DNA of 64,000 bases from Tetrapyrgos nigripes (taxonomy: Eukaryota > Basidiomycota > Agaricomycetes > Agaricales > Campanellaceae), in NCBI GenBank assembly GCA_013368315.1, contig JAACJM010000068.1, forward strand, positions 124,001-188,000, given 5' to 3'. Numbering within the stretch: the first letter of the stretch is position 1; each line of letters begins with the position of its first letter. Below, piece after piece: positions 53,261 to 64,000 of the stretch. A program made the position numbers and the translations under genes. Below the pieces are notes generated by a model. The model worked only from the letters and a program-made list of their open reading frames with translations. It was not told the origin of the DNA and ran no database searches.

Positions 53261-55326
53261 ATGTCTACTGTACTGCGTACAGGGAGATGCTCAGCTGGAC
53301 GGTCACCGGTGTCGTTGTCGTTGTCGTGTCGCGCTAGTGCCTCGGGTTGAAGGGCGCAGCATACAAAATTATTTCGATGGCGTGGATTTCAATTATCAAG
53401 GGACAGTTCGTTCCTGTGTTGTTTATCGACGATCCGTGGGGTTTGCGAGGGAGGGCAAGGCTGTGGATAGTCGGAGTCGGAAGCTGAACAGATAGATCTA
53501 CAGGAGCAATGATTCCGTTGTGTCGGCGGGTGCTTTAGCCATTCTTTCCATTCTTTCTCCAGTCCACCCATCATTCTATCTGTCTGTTGAGCATCAAGAA
53601 TAAGGTCCAGACGAAGGTTAAAGGCTGGGATGCATGGTTGATGTCGAGGTTGAGCGAGAGTCTATAGAGTCTGGACTCGGAGTTTGGCGTCTGGGTGTCT
53701 TTTTGGATGTGTGTATACGGCTGTATGCCCACATTCACCACCATAACCTCCAATGACTGGCTTATTGGATTCCGAAGGGAGACACGTTCATATCTTTGCC
53801 CATACCGTACCCGACTCGTAGGCATGGATATCGGCCGAGGATGAAACATTATACTCTCTCCTTTACACACACCAGCCCCATAACTTTTTCACATACATAT
53901 TACCGGCTCTTCCCTCCACCAATCCAATCCAACCGTCATTCTTTCCCTTCTGTCTGTCAACCATTGCTTTTGCGGCCTGTGTGCCTGTAGAAACTGTCTA
54001 TCCTACCTGTCTACCTATCTGACCCCTCTATGCCCTCTGCATCCTTTTCCTGTCGTTTTCATGGACTTGTACCTGTGTGCATTGGACTTTTATCGATTGT
54101 GTCTGTGTCTGTACCTGTTCATCGTCTTTCATTTGCATTTGTCTTGTCACTTGGTTCATTCATATTGTGCCTGTACACTACACTACCTTACCCTATATAC
54201 CGTACTCATACACTGTACGCGATTGACATCATCTTGGTCTGCAGAGTCTTTTTCTTGGATTTTTTCGGATATCGAAACCTGTATGCAGCTTTGGACTATA
54301 GAGTTGACTTTGTAGACACTATCTTAGAGCATGTATCTCTACAAGTAGTTACTTGCCACGACGCTGCATCTCTTGTGACTCTGAGCTTTTCGACGGAAGC
54401 GTTGGGGCGAAGCACCCAAATAGAAATTTTTCTTGCAGAGTAGTACAGTGGCAGCCGCTGAAAATGCCTTGTTCGCTTTAGGGCAAAATTTCTCACGGCT
54501 GCCCAGGTACCTGTCCTCCTCGTCGAAAAGCGTCAGATAGTTGTATTTACAAGTACGTAGAGTAGCTAGAGGGTATTTAGGGTATATATACATGATTAAT
54601 ATGCTCTACTATCTACAAAGTCCCAAGAAAAGATTGTGCTAGAGGCAAAATGATTCTAATAGTGTCGTCAAGCAGCAGACTTCAAAAAGACGCGTCATAT
54701 CACTGTTACATACTCTTAGACTAATGTCGTACCATTATACATGCATTTCTACTCTATGAAAAAGCAATAGACACAATCTCGACGAGGACAGGTACCTGGG
54801 CAGCCGTGAGAAAGTTTGCCCTAAAGCGATCAAGGCATTTTCAACGGCCGCCACTGTACGTACTAGTGGGAGCTCAGTGCGGGTACTACCTGGATTGTCC
54901 TCAGGTCGGTCTGACTCATAATGGCCGCTCAAATACAAAGTGCGCCTTTCACACCATTTCCGGCTTCAAACCTTTACCTTTCTTTGTACTTTGCTCGGGT
55001 AGAAAAGACAACGGTTACCTAAATTGGAAGTAGGATTTCCGTAAATGGATAACCGATTACGTACGCGTTGTTGTTTACCAAACAAAGGCACTATTGTACT
55101 CTTTATCGGACCTTAGTGACGAGTTAAGCGACGAAGAACAAAAAGAAATCGACAATGGCCAAAGCACGTACTTCTTGCCCACCATTCCTTTCTCTTCTCC
55201 GTACCATCGCCACCTCTTTTCCTTCCCTCTTCCCCTTGACGTTCGTTAATGATTAACCTTTTCTTTGGTAGGACACTACTTGTATTGCCGTTGATGAACA
55301 ATACTGACAGTCTTCTAGGTGCTTCA
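53261..55326. other. Intergenic region with a MITE
   Basis: Short frames only, apart from the MITE at 54446-54856 listed separately. The sequence next to 55327 is the presumed promoter of the following gene. Confidence 0.6.
54446..54856. mobile_element. Tc1/mariner-type MITE, 411 bases
   Basis: Terminal inverted repeats of about 80 bases: left 54446-54525 starting CAGTGGCAGCCGCTGAAAAT, right 54780-54856 ending in its complement (GGCCGCCACTG). Both ends are flanked by TA (54444-54445 and 54857-54858), the target site used by Tc1/mariner elements. The centre has no transposase frame, so it depends on an enzyme elsewhere in the genome. Confidence 0.88.
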
Positions 55327-58300
55327 ATGCATTGCTTAACGACTTTATTCATGTTTGCTGCGACTGTTGGTGAGTGGCGATGTTTATGGAAATTGGGATC
55401 TGTTACTGAGAACGGTTGTCTAGTCGCTCAATCTTCTTCGCCTTCTGTAGTTTGCGTTGCAGGACAATGCCTGCAAGGTTTTTCTAATATAACGAGTGGG
55501 TACCAAGTGCTTATAGATATTTCTCATGCTCATCTTTCTTCGCAGTCGGCACGACGATATCTGCATCTGGTGCTCAAACAAGTGCTCTGCTTCTTCCTGG
55601 TCAATACACGTCTTCCACAAATCCCCAGCTCCTTCATGACCTCCTCACGTCCTCCTCTCCGTCACTATCACCGTCGTCTGGTTTCGAAAATTCTTCTCAA
55701 TCCACAACACTACCCCTAGACATCGCTCTGGAAGCCGGTTTGGCTATCTATTCCCAGTCCTTGTATGGAGGTTCAGCCGGCTTCTCCTCCCTTCCGTCCT
55801 CGCCCTTGAACCCCAACTCTTCCACACCCATCACGGCAGAATCTTTCGCTCTTTCTTCCAACGTTTGGGTTGCTTTGAGCATGGGCTCTAATGACCGAGT
55901 CGTCTTTTGGGATTCGGTACCCGATGTTTCTCAACTCGGTATCTCCGGCTCGATTTCCCTCTTGGACATCCAATCTTCAGCATGCTCTCCTCCATGCTCA
56001 GGCTCGGGTGTATGCTCTGCATCCAGCACGTGTACCTGTCCTTCTGGATTTACCGGAACATCTTGCGAGTCTTGTGCTCCGGGACACTTTGGACCCAGCT
56101 GCCAACCTTGTCCTGAAGGCTGTGACAAGTGTGATGAAGGGATTGGTGGGAGTGGCCAGTGCTTGAGCACCAAAGTTACCAATGCTCCATCGAGCTGTAA
56201 CTGTCTCAACGGCCAGTGCGGCTCTAACGGACAGTGCACTTGTAATTCAGGTTGGACTACTGCCGACAATGGTACTGCCTGTGCCAAGTGTGCTTCGGGA
56301 TTCTTTCTCACGTCTACTGGAGATTGTTCCGTCTGTCAGTTAGGATGCACTTCTTGTGCTGACGGTACTGGTCAATGTCTGACTTGTTCGAGTGGGTTCA
56401 CCCAGGATGCCAACGACAAGACCAAGTGCAACCCCACAAAAAGCACCACCTCGGATGGCACTGTTTGCCCAGATGGGAGCTTTGCAAGTGGAACGACGTG
56501 TCAGCAGTGCTCGCCCAGTTGCCAAACATGTAAAGGTCCCACCTCCAATGATTGTATCATCTGTGCGACCGGGAGTTACAAGTCAAATGGCAGTTGTGTA
56601 ACGGCAGATGGGAATGGAGTGTGTGCTGGGTCCAATTTGATTGCGGACAATAATAAACACGAGTGCGACAGTGAGTTTTCTATTCTTCCCTATATTGCGA
56701 TGGTTTTTGACTATTTTTTCGTTACAGCTTGTGGTGCCAAATGCACATCATGCAAGATCCCAAACTTCTCTGCTGCTTCTACCGTGAACCAGGCTGAGTG
56801 TACTGGCTGCCTTCCAGGCTCATTCCTTTCCAACGGCAAATGTGTTGATGCTTGCCCTTCGGGTACTTTCGTCTCGCCCACGGACAACGTAACCTGTACT
56901 GCCTGTGATTCGTCTTGCGGTTCATGTGTTGGCTCAGCCAAGTTCTGCCTTACATGTAGCAACAATCAACTCGCCTTCGAAGGCTCCTGTGTTGCCTCGT
57001 GTCCTTCCAACTCTATCGCATCCAACACCAGTAAAATCTGCCAGACGTGTCATCCCGATTGCGCCAGTTGTTCTGGTACCGCGTTTAACCAGTGCTCGAG
57101 CTGCCCTCCTGAAAGACCTGTCCTGAGCAACGGAAGATGTTTGCCTACCTGCAGCAAGTCTCAGTACTTTGACAAGACCAGCAACTCGTGTCAAGCCTGC
57201 GACTCTTCCTGCTCTTCTTGCTCAGGCTCCGGCTCAGGAAAGTGTCTGGCATGTTCGAGCTCGACACAGGTTTTACGTGGTGGATCATGTGTCTCTGCAA
57301 ACTGCAATGGCACGTCGAGTGTTATACCTGGTTTGGGTGTATGTCTCAGTGAACTCGTTGAGGTGCCTCAGGCATCTGGGACTTCGGCTGGTCCTACTTT
57401 ACCGACTATCACGGGGTTGACAGAGCCTACGCAGCAGGAGGCTGGAGGGAGAAGGTTGGAGTGGTGGGAGATCCTTTTGATGGCGTTGGGTTGTGCTTTC
57501 ATCTTCCTCGTTTTCATCCTGTGCTGGAGAAGGAGAGCAAGGAGAAGGAGACTAGAACAAACCAAACGTTTTGCCGAAGCAAAGAATCTCGATAAACCCA
57601 GTGGATGGAAATATCGACTCGTCAGGTTTGGTGAAAAGTTGTTTGGACACCGACGATCTCATCGTGTTCAGCCTCTCCCTCCGTACCCACCTTATTCCGA
57701 CGCTGAACCCGGCAAGGACACTGAAGAGCTCGAGTTGCTCAAGTTGAGGAATGCAGAGGAAGCGAGGCATAATAGGGAGATGGAAAAGTTAATGTTGTAT
57801 GGGGATTATCAGTATGACCGGGACTCAGTCAGATCGAAGAGGACGAGTACGACTCCATCGACGCTTCCGTCGCTATCAGGTATCGACCGTGCTGAACGAC
57901 GGAGGGAAGACGCTCAACGACGTGCCCGAGATCTTTTCCCCAACTCCAACTCCAGTCCAAACCGTCTCTCAGGCCCGTCGTTATACTCTCAGATGACCGG
58001 TATACCGAGGAATGGACCAGAGGCGAAACAACCCGTGAAGACCGGTATTCTACCTCATTCCACCTCGAGGTTTTCATCAAGTTCGTTGGGAACTTCGAAT
58101 CATTCTGGGCACTCTGATAAGTCGAGAGAGTTACTTCAGCCGAACGCAACTGGACGATCTAGTCCGATGACTGTAGCTGAAGAGTACGCCAGGTCAATCA
58201 AGCCAAAACTCATCGACGTGGATTCCCCTTCGACTTCTCGTGCCCCTTCACCTGTGCCTCCTCCCGCGCCTGCACCCGCACCGCTACCTATACCCACTTT

Positions 58301-58409
58301 CGCTTCCAGTTCTACTGGGCTAGGACTAGGAACTGGTGGTCAATATTGGATTACTCCCAATAATACCGGTGCAACTGCCATTTCATCGAAGAATCCTTTC
58401 AGGATTTGA
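55327..58409 (+). CDS. Cysteine-rich furin/EGF-repeat type I membrane protein
   Basis: Four exons, 55327-55369, 55424-55495, 55546-56670 and 56728-58409, give 973 residues. MHCLTTLFMFAATVVAQSSS is a signal peptide read across intron 1. Residues 30-150 form an N-terminal domain (LPLDIALEAGLAIYSQSLYG, SNVWVALSMGSNDRVVFWDS). Then come EGF-like (CSPPCSGSGVCSASSTCTCP) and about ten furin-type CxxC repeats (for example GCDKCDEGIGGSGQCL, SCQTCKGPTSNDCIIC, SCSSCSGSGSGKCLAC). A single helix EILLMALGCAFIFLVFILCW and RRRARRRR stop-transfer follow. The cytoplasmic tail of about 290 residues is Ser/Pro-rich with a charged helix (EELELLKLRNAEEARHNREM). It resembles receptor-like growth-factor-domain proteins of fungi; the ligand is unknown. 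Confidence 0.92.
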
Positions 58410-59152
58410 GGCATCTTTTCATAAAACATCTCACCAGCATCTGACGGACAATCTTCACGCATCTGACTCGTTTCTTCTTGCTTTTTGCTCTTTGACTTTT
58501 TACATACATTTACTTCACTCTTAATGGGTAGTTTTTGCCAAGGTTTGGCCCCGGATGCCACCACGACATTACTCACGCATACGCATACATTTCTCGACAC
58601 TCACTGTAGCCTTTATTCTATCACACACTCACACAAGTCATGTGTATACCGGAGCACTGATATGTAGATTAGAATCACTAGAACGTTAATGACATTTTTT
58701 CCGCTGTGGAACGAAGCTGAATGATGGATGTGAGGCCGAGACAGGTCCCGACACTGATGGGAATACGGAGAATATCTTCCTTTTCCCGTTCCACCCATCA
58801 CCCCAGAACGTCGGAGCCGTTCAGCATTCAATACTGCTTGATAATGGACAACGTCTTCAACACACTCGCCCATGTTAGGCCTTGGCAACGTTTCGGGTAC
58901 ATAGCGGCCACTAAATATTGTACCAGAATAACGGATGACCATACAGAGAGCCAGTCTCACATATCATTGAACGGGCTTCGAGGACGTCCGGAGAACGCTC
59001 TAGGTGTCACAAACTCAACGATGAATGCGAGACCCAGGCAGTTTGACACGACGTATATTTGCTTGGCATCGTGCCAGGGGTTCTTTGAAATAGAGCCTGT
59101 TCGGGAGGTCACTGCCTTGCTTGTACTTACGGTATTATTGAGCTCATGTGCA
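58410..59152. other. Intergenic region, no gene seen
   Basis: It holds the 3' UTR of the preceding gene and upstream sequence of the next one. Only short unsupported frames were found. Confidence 0.55.
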
Positions 59153-59158
59153 TATAAG
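59153..59158 (+). promoter_or_regulatory. TATA-like box
   Basis: TATAAG about 90 bases before the start codon at 59246, at a usual distance for a fungal gene. Confidence 0.4.
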
Positions 59159-59245
59159 TACCGGTTATAGAGGCGAGTATTATCTTGTTCTAAAGCTTGC
59201 TTTGACTCACGTCTTCTAGTTCAGCTTCCCTACTCGAAATACGCA

Positions 59246-59927
59246 ATGTCTTCCTCGTTCATCCGCCTCGTGTCCAGCCTCTCTATCTTAGTTGCTGCAG
59301 TTTCAACCGTCTCTGCTCAATGCACCCTTCCAGGCGTATCCAGTGCATCAATCATCAATTCCGCCAACTCGAATCTGGAATGGGGTGTTACTTCACCTAG
59401 TCCTTCCTCAGGCATTGTCAGTTCGAGTTTCCGTGGTCTTTCTGCACAAGATTGGCAGATTACTTTGAATGGCGATTTTGCACCCGTCTTCATTATCAGG
59501 TATGTAGACTGTTGGCTGGCTTCTATAATTATTTTGGTCCGACATTTTTCTGACAATGGAACCTCAACAGGGACATTTCCAACCAAGACTTGGTCATTTC
59601 CTCTCCCAACGGCCAAGATCTCGAACTCCAAAGCAGCCAAGGTCTCGAAGCAGGTGGAGCTATGTAAGTCCAACCTCGCCATCCCTACTTGTTTTCACAA
59701 TTGCAACATTCTTACGTATGGCGGTTTTCTCTCGTTTTAGTGCGCAAACCTGGCGCATCAGATGTAACACTTGTAATACAGGAGGCGCCATTGGAGATGG
59801 GTGTGTCTTTGAAGCTCTCGGACCAAATCAAAATCGCTGCGCAGAGATTGGTGGTTCTTCTGGAGCGCCCATTAGGATTGCGGATTGTGATAAAAGCGAG
59901 AGGCAGTCTTTCACCGTTTTGGCTTGA
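59246..59927 (+). CDS. Small secreted protein, 177 residues
   Basis: Exons 59246-59499, 59571-59663 and 59741-59927 join in phase. Residues 1-24 are a signal peptide (MSSSFIRLVSSLSILVAAVS, TVSA, cleavage before QCTLPG). The mature part has a repetitive Ser/Asn-rich N-terminus with STxxWGVTSP-like pattern, then WRIRCNTCNTGGAIGDGCVF and NRCAEIGG, six cysteines in total in the C-terminal half, and ends FTVLA. No family is recognised. Its size, signal peptide and cysteine content fit an apoplastic or cell-wall-associated small secreted protein. No membrane anchor is present. Confidence 0.82.
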
Positions 59928-61760
59928 GTGTACACCAGGTGGACTTTTGCTTTATGTTGGGCTCGGAGAGATGTCGTGTATTTTACGCTCTATGGTTATT
60001 CACAGGTACAAGTATACGTTCGGTGCTGTTCTTCCTGCAATTGTGTATGTAACTACCTATCCAAAAAGTGGTGTCATTATCATAACGAGATACCGAATCA
60101 TGAGTATCCCGAGTCGGAAGTACGGGGGGAAAAGGTGCTGACCCAAGGCCTGGGAACTTGGAAGCGGTACAGTTGAAGAGCCAGATATCCAATCGGGCCA
60201 ACGATTTCTAAAAGCGAAAAAAAAAAAAAACACGCCTTGGAGCCTGCCAGACGACTCGGTTACAAAATAGTGGGGTTCAGACCCCCACACCGTCATGCAG
60301 TGCATAATCCTAATAGCCTTCTTTACTTGAAAGAGTCTCGTTCTCCATCAAATTGTCCGTGGAAGCTGGAGGCGCCGCCCATCTACCATGTATACGTTTC
60401 AAAAAATCCCCAAACACCTGCAGTGGCTTTTAAGTTTTAGGCCGCTTGATATGAACTTCTACTCCACTGACACTCATCGCAGACCATAGAGCAAGGCGGG
60501 AACTCTGAATTGGTATACCTGAGTATGACGTTCCGAGGTTCAGTATGTCGCTGAACAGTCTGTTGTGTCGATCTGGAGTACATTGGAAAAGGGTAAAGGT
60601 TGATTCCATCTTGCACATAGGTTTTGCCAGTGCCACTGAGTGATAATTCCGTGAACGGGATCGGTCGAGAGGCCCATGTATATGACTACATAGGAGGTTA
60701 TCAAAGTGGTGTTGAAGGTGGGGCTGCCATCATCGCTTGGGTAGAAGAGTAGCATGAGAGTACCTGGCCGCTCGTTCGACAAGGAAAATGTTAACGATCT
60801 TTAATTTGGAGAGTTTATTGGTGTTTCATTATGCTTTTGTGAATATGGCAGAGATGCTCAGCGGAGTTGAGACAAGGAAAGACGAAGCGTGGGTAAATTA
60901 GAAACGACGGCATCGTCACAGAGTCTCAAGACTCTCACATCTCCGAGGTCCTCCATCAAGTGTTCGCCACTACTTACTGGCCACAAAGCAACGCAACGCT
61001 GGAATCATATGCATGAGTAAGTTCTGGGCATATTTCCGTCCCATTGGCTTCTTAATTAGCATTTCATCGCCTGTGAATACTACTTAGTTAGGACACCGGA
61101 AGGGTTCAAGGCTCAAAGTCAGTAGCTACTAACAGACTCTATACTAGTACTGGCGTTCAACCTGGCTCAATATCCATAGTAGCTGAATAGAATGATAGTC
61201 CATCTTCATTCTTACGAACTTGCCTACAAGTTCTCCGTCGTCCTCGCTCTGGATGATCCTCCCGTTGAACTGGGGGCGGCAGTGACTAGTCTTCACCTCA
61301 ACTTGGATGCGGCGAATATCATGCTTCTCAACGCTGGGTATAAATTTCGCTCCGAAGACTCTCAACATGCCCCTTGTGCTATCTTTGATTCTGTGTAACC
61401 TTTAAGTTCGAAAACTCTGATCAAGACAAGGCAAACATAAATTCAAAGTTGACGTAGAATTTGTCGATGACCGAGTAGGCTTAAGAGTCAACAAATCTGA
61501 ATTCCAAAGCAATTCCGAAGTACAGCGATATCACCAACTTAATCAAGGGCTCCAAATTGTTCTATTTTTGAGGGCACCATAACGGTTCTGTGGCTAGGAT
61601 GGTAAGTCAGGCTAAGTACTCAGTAAACGCCACTGTTGTAAGTTGTGGCAACGGGTTTTCAAGGTTTCGAACATTGAGACAAGGATACTGGCTCCACATT
61701 TTATTCACAAATGCAGCTGTATCTTTGTCAAGTAAATTCCGAAACGAGTGGCTGAAAGTC
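59928..61760. other. Intergenic region, no supportable gene
   Basis: Short frames on both strands only, including a 14-base A run near 60217-60230. An 80-residue minus-strand frame at 60540-60782 has no family resemblance. Confidence 0.5.
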
Positions 61761-61767
61761 TATAAAA
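61761..61767 (+). promoter_or_regulatory. TATA box
   Basis: TATAAAAA 68 bases before the start codon at 61829, followed by a CT-rich stretch typical of strong fungal promoters. Confidence 0.55.
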
Positions 61768-61828
61768 ACCCCTGCCTCTCAACAAGCATTCCTTATCCAA
61801 ATCACCAGTACTCCTCTCTATTATTACG

Positions 61829-62553
61829 ATGCAATTTTCTACTCTCTACTCGTTTGTTGCTCTTGGTCTTGCCGCCATTCCCTCAGCGCTAGCCCAGGGA
61901 GGTCAAGTCGGTGTCCATTGCGGTACCACAGACGACGCCACCCTCTCTGACTGCAAGGCTTTGGTTAAGCCTGACACCTGAAACGGTGCTTTCTCGACCA
62001 ACAACGTGTGCCAGTATGTCGACGTGCACTTGAATTGATACGCACTAATAATGACCGCCTTGTGACCATATTTCTAGCTACACCAACCCCATCACCGGCG
62101 AGATCGATGCTGCCGCAAATAATGTGGCTTGCCACGGAAACTGTGAGTCCTTCAGACGTACTTCAGACGTATGACTTGAACGCAGAGAAATTTACCGTAC
62201 TCATTTTACAGGTTGCGTCTACGTTGCTAGAATTAAGCCATCAAATGCCAACAAAGAGAAACTCAGGAATGAAGCTGCTGGTCTCCTTGGATGTGGAGAC
62301 TCTGGAGCCAACAAGATCAATGGAATGCAGCAATTCGGGGACACCCACGGAGTCTGCTTCAGTAATGGCGATGGTTGCGGCGATTGTTTCGATGGTAGGA
62401 AAATTTCACATTGCAGGTTCCACTCGGAGAAAACTGACCAACTCTTTATCCAGACTCTGATTTCTCTTAAATTATCATTGACATTAATATTGCTATGTAG
62501 CAATAGCAGCCTATTCGGAAGGAAGCTCTGCCCCATCACCTAGTAACTTGTAG
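61829..62553 (+). pseudogene. Small secreted cysteine-rich protein gene with an in-frame stop
   Basis: The gene has a TATA box, a signal-peptide start (MQFSTLYSFVALGLAAIPSA) and four exons with good splice sites. The mature part is cysteine-rich, with a CC pair near the middle. After 50 codons an in-frame TGA occurs at 61979-61981, although coding character continues on both sides and all downstream exons are in phase to a stop at 62551-62553. A single base change is therefore the likely lesion. The family is not certain: it resembles small secreted proteins of mushrooms, and a killer-protein-like fold is conceivable but not shown. The gene could also be intact if the stop is a base-call error. 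Confidence 0.7.
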
Positions 62554-63079
62554 TTATGATAACGACGTTATTAGTATGATCTGAATTATATGTATATGAA
62601 GCGACCGTCATTGTATGTTGTAAGAAAGTGTCCTTTTATCAAGGGACTTTGAGTGTTAGTTGGAGGAACTGAAAGGTATCAGAATCAGAGCGATAGCCAC
62701 CGACCTAGCACATAAGTATTCGAGCTACGCAATCAGGGACCAAGGAAAGTACAGAAGTCCATTAGAATTGTTCAAGTAAGAAAAGTAAAGATACACTCAT
62801 TTGCGTGATGCGCAAAGTACATAGGTAAGTAACAGAGTTTAATGGTCTCGATGCAGACCTGGAGAGGTGAATTCTTCAAGTTCAACATTCTGCCGGAACT
62901 ATTTTCTATCCCCTCCGTCGCCTACACAAGAAGCTTCCCAGATGCTTTACACGCAAAGCTCTGATTTGACGCCCGGTAATCCAGCGATCCCACCAAGCCG
63001 GGAGCGCCTGACGTACACCTTGCGGTGTAAAAGCCTTTCTTTGAAGGCTGGACTGGACGATGCAATCCAATGACGAAAC
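62554..63079. other. Intergenic region, no gene seen
   Basis: Convergent with the F-box gene at the right edge. It should hold both 3' UTRs. Confidence 0.5.
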
Positions 63080-63836
63080 CTACGGGTTCAAGAACTCTAA
63101 CAGATAGACTTGAAAAAATTCATTCATGAAGCATATATTCTGCAAAGTGAGATCCCTCCCTGAGGAGAAAGTCATGAAGAAAGGGTTTCTGAAACTCATG
63201 AAGGAGGCGGGGCCGCAGTATTCGTCGCAGTTTACACTGTGAGCAGAGCCAGATCTTCGTACAGTGAACACGAATGTATGAAGATCTTTCAGGTGAGGGA
63301 GATGGTCCGTGGAATTAAGAGGGATTTGACCTGAACTTGATTCATGTCTATCGCGGTGAGATTGTGATTGTGCAAGTTGGGTATATAGAGGGAGTCCCAT
63401 ACGCCGGTATACTTGAAGTGATCGGAAAAAGGAAGTGCAGAAGCTGGAGACCATTTCTGCGCAATTGAGACAGAAGTTTGTGATTGATGTAGAGACTAGT
63501 AGGTTTTGGAAAGGAATAGAGCAGTTCCTGTGGTACCGTGAAACTAGCAAAAAGTCGTGTCACGGTCTCATTGCGTGAGGTGTAGTGCAGATATGGAGTG
63601 CATAGTGGCTTTGAGGACGCGTAGGCTAGATCAAGAGGAATAAGGCAGGTACGCTCACAGATGGTGACTGTCGCCCAGAGTAGAGGAGTAGAGACTGCGA
63701 TATCTCGCACCCGTTGATTTACAGAGCAAAGAGCCATGGTAGCGAGTGGGCGTTCCTCAAGTTCGACAGAGTGGAATGTATCTTCGAATATCAGCGCAAG
63801 GATTTCATTGGGTAGACGAAGTATTAGATTCTCCAT
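63080..63836 (-). CDS. F-box protein, possibly truncated or decayed
   Basis: From ATG 63836: MENLILRLPNEILALIFEDT is a clear F-box (LP.EIL..IF). VNQRVRDIAVSTPLLWATVT is the next conserved F-box block (CSVNQRVRDIA..P.LW). After about 160 residues the frame ends at 63348. A second, overlapping frame (63550-63080) holds the leucine-rich sort of sequence expected of the rest (LPHLKDLHTFVF), so a frame shift or an intron may separate them. The usual family length is 400-550 residues, so the product as it stands is short. The open frame extends upstream of 63836 to 63959, but the family start is at the MENL codon. Confidence 0.65.
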
Positions 63837-64000
63837 AGACGTCTGAATGGTCAGAGAATCAGAAGAGATGATGACGGTTGTCAAGAATTCGAAGAGAGTG
63901 GCACTTGTTCGAAGTTTGGGCGAAATAAGTGTGTCACAGGATGTCACAAGTTGTGACAAGGAACGCGTAATTGCTACACGCCTCTTTGAAAGTTTCTCTT

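Noticed and set aside
60540..60782. 80-residue minus-strand frame
   Set aside because: No similarity, no splice or promoter context; probably chance.
1..64000. CRISPR arrays, bacterial-type operons or attachment sites
   Set aside because: No regularly spaced direct repeats and no prokaryotic gene organisation; the DNA is clearly fungal nuclear.

Overview
The window looks like nuclear DNA of a mushroom-forming basidiomycete (Agaricomycetes). Genes are split by many short introns of about 45-65 bases with GT..AG ends. The families fit that group: F-box proteins, a DUF6534-type membrane protein, basidiomycete-type jelly-roll membrane proteins, an IPC-synthase-like phosphatase-fold enzyme and a Tad1-type LINE. 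No species can be named from the sequence alone. Exon limits below were worked out by hand from splice signals, phase and family resemblance.

Layout. 1-1444: 5' part of an F-box gene running off the left edge. 3.7-5.1 kb: Aur1/Ipt1-like enzyme. 5.4-16.2 kb: a rearranged block with a decayed F-box relic, three copies (one whole, two broken) of a 3-beta-HSD/sterol dehydrogenase gene, two tandem copies of a kinase-like/zinc-finger gene (the second apparently intact, the first broken), an HMG-box gene between them with reading-frame slips, and an inverted copy of the 3' end of the neighbouring SNF5 gene. 17.1-23.1 kb: a ten-exon SNF5-type chromatin-remodelling gene. 25-32.2 kb: a seven-helix DUF6534 gene, an IGHMBP2/Hcs1-type helicase and an M20 peptidase-family gene. 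33-34.8 kb: a single-pass membrane protein.

36,658-46,507: a full-length LINE on the minus strand. It has a poly(A) tail, a 15-base target-site duplication on both sides, an uninterrupted 1901-residue ORF2 (endonuclease, reverse transcriptase, RNase H), a zinc-knuckle ORF1 split by what looks like a 63-base spliceosomal intron, and an extra small upstream ORF. 47-62.6 kb: a 2OG-Fe(II) oxygenase gene, a RING E3 ligase, a triose-phosphate/nucleotide-sugar transporter, a 411-base Tc1/mariner-type MITE, a cysteine-rich furin/EGF-repeat membrane protein and two small secreted-protein genes. 63-63.9 kb: an F-box gene or relic.

The housekeeping-like genes (SNF5, helicase, RING, transporter) are cleanly readable. 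Lesions cluster in the duplicated genes and in the oxygenase and small secreted gene. Several are single-base slips, so assembly error and recent decay both have to be considered. The most unusual items are the three-ORF, intron-bearing LINE, the inverted SNF5 tail next to its parent gene, and the flank-only copy of the oxygenase locus.
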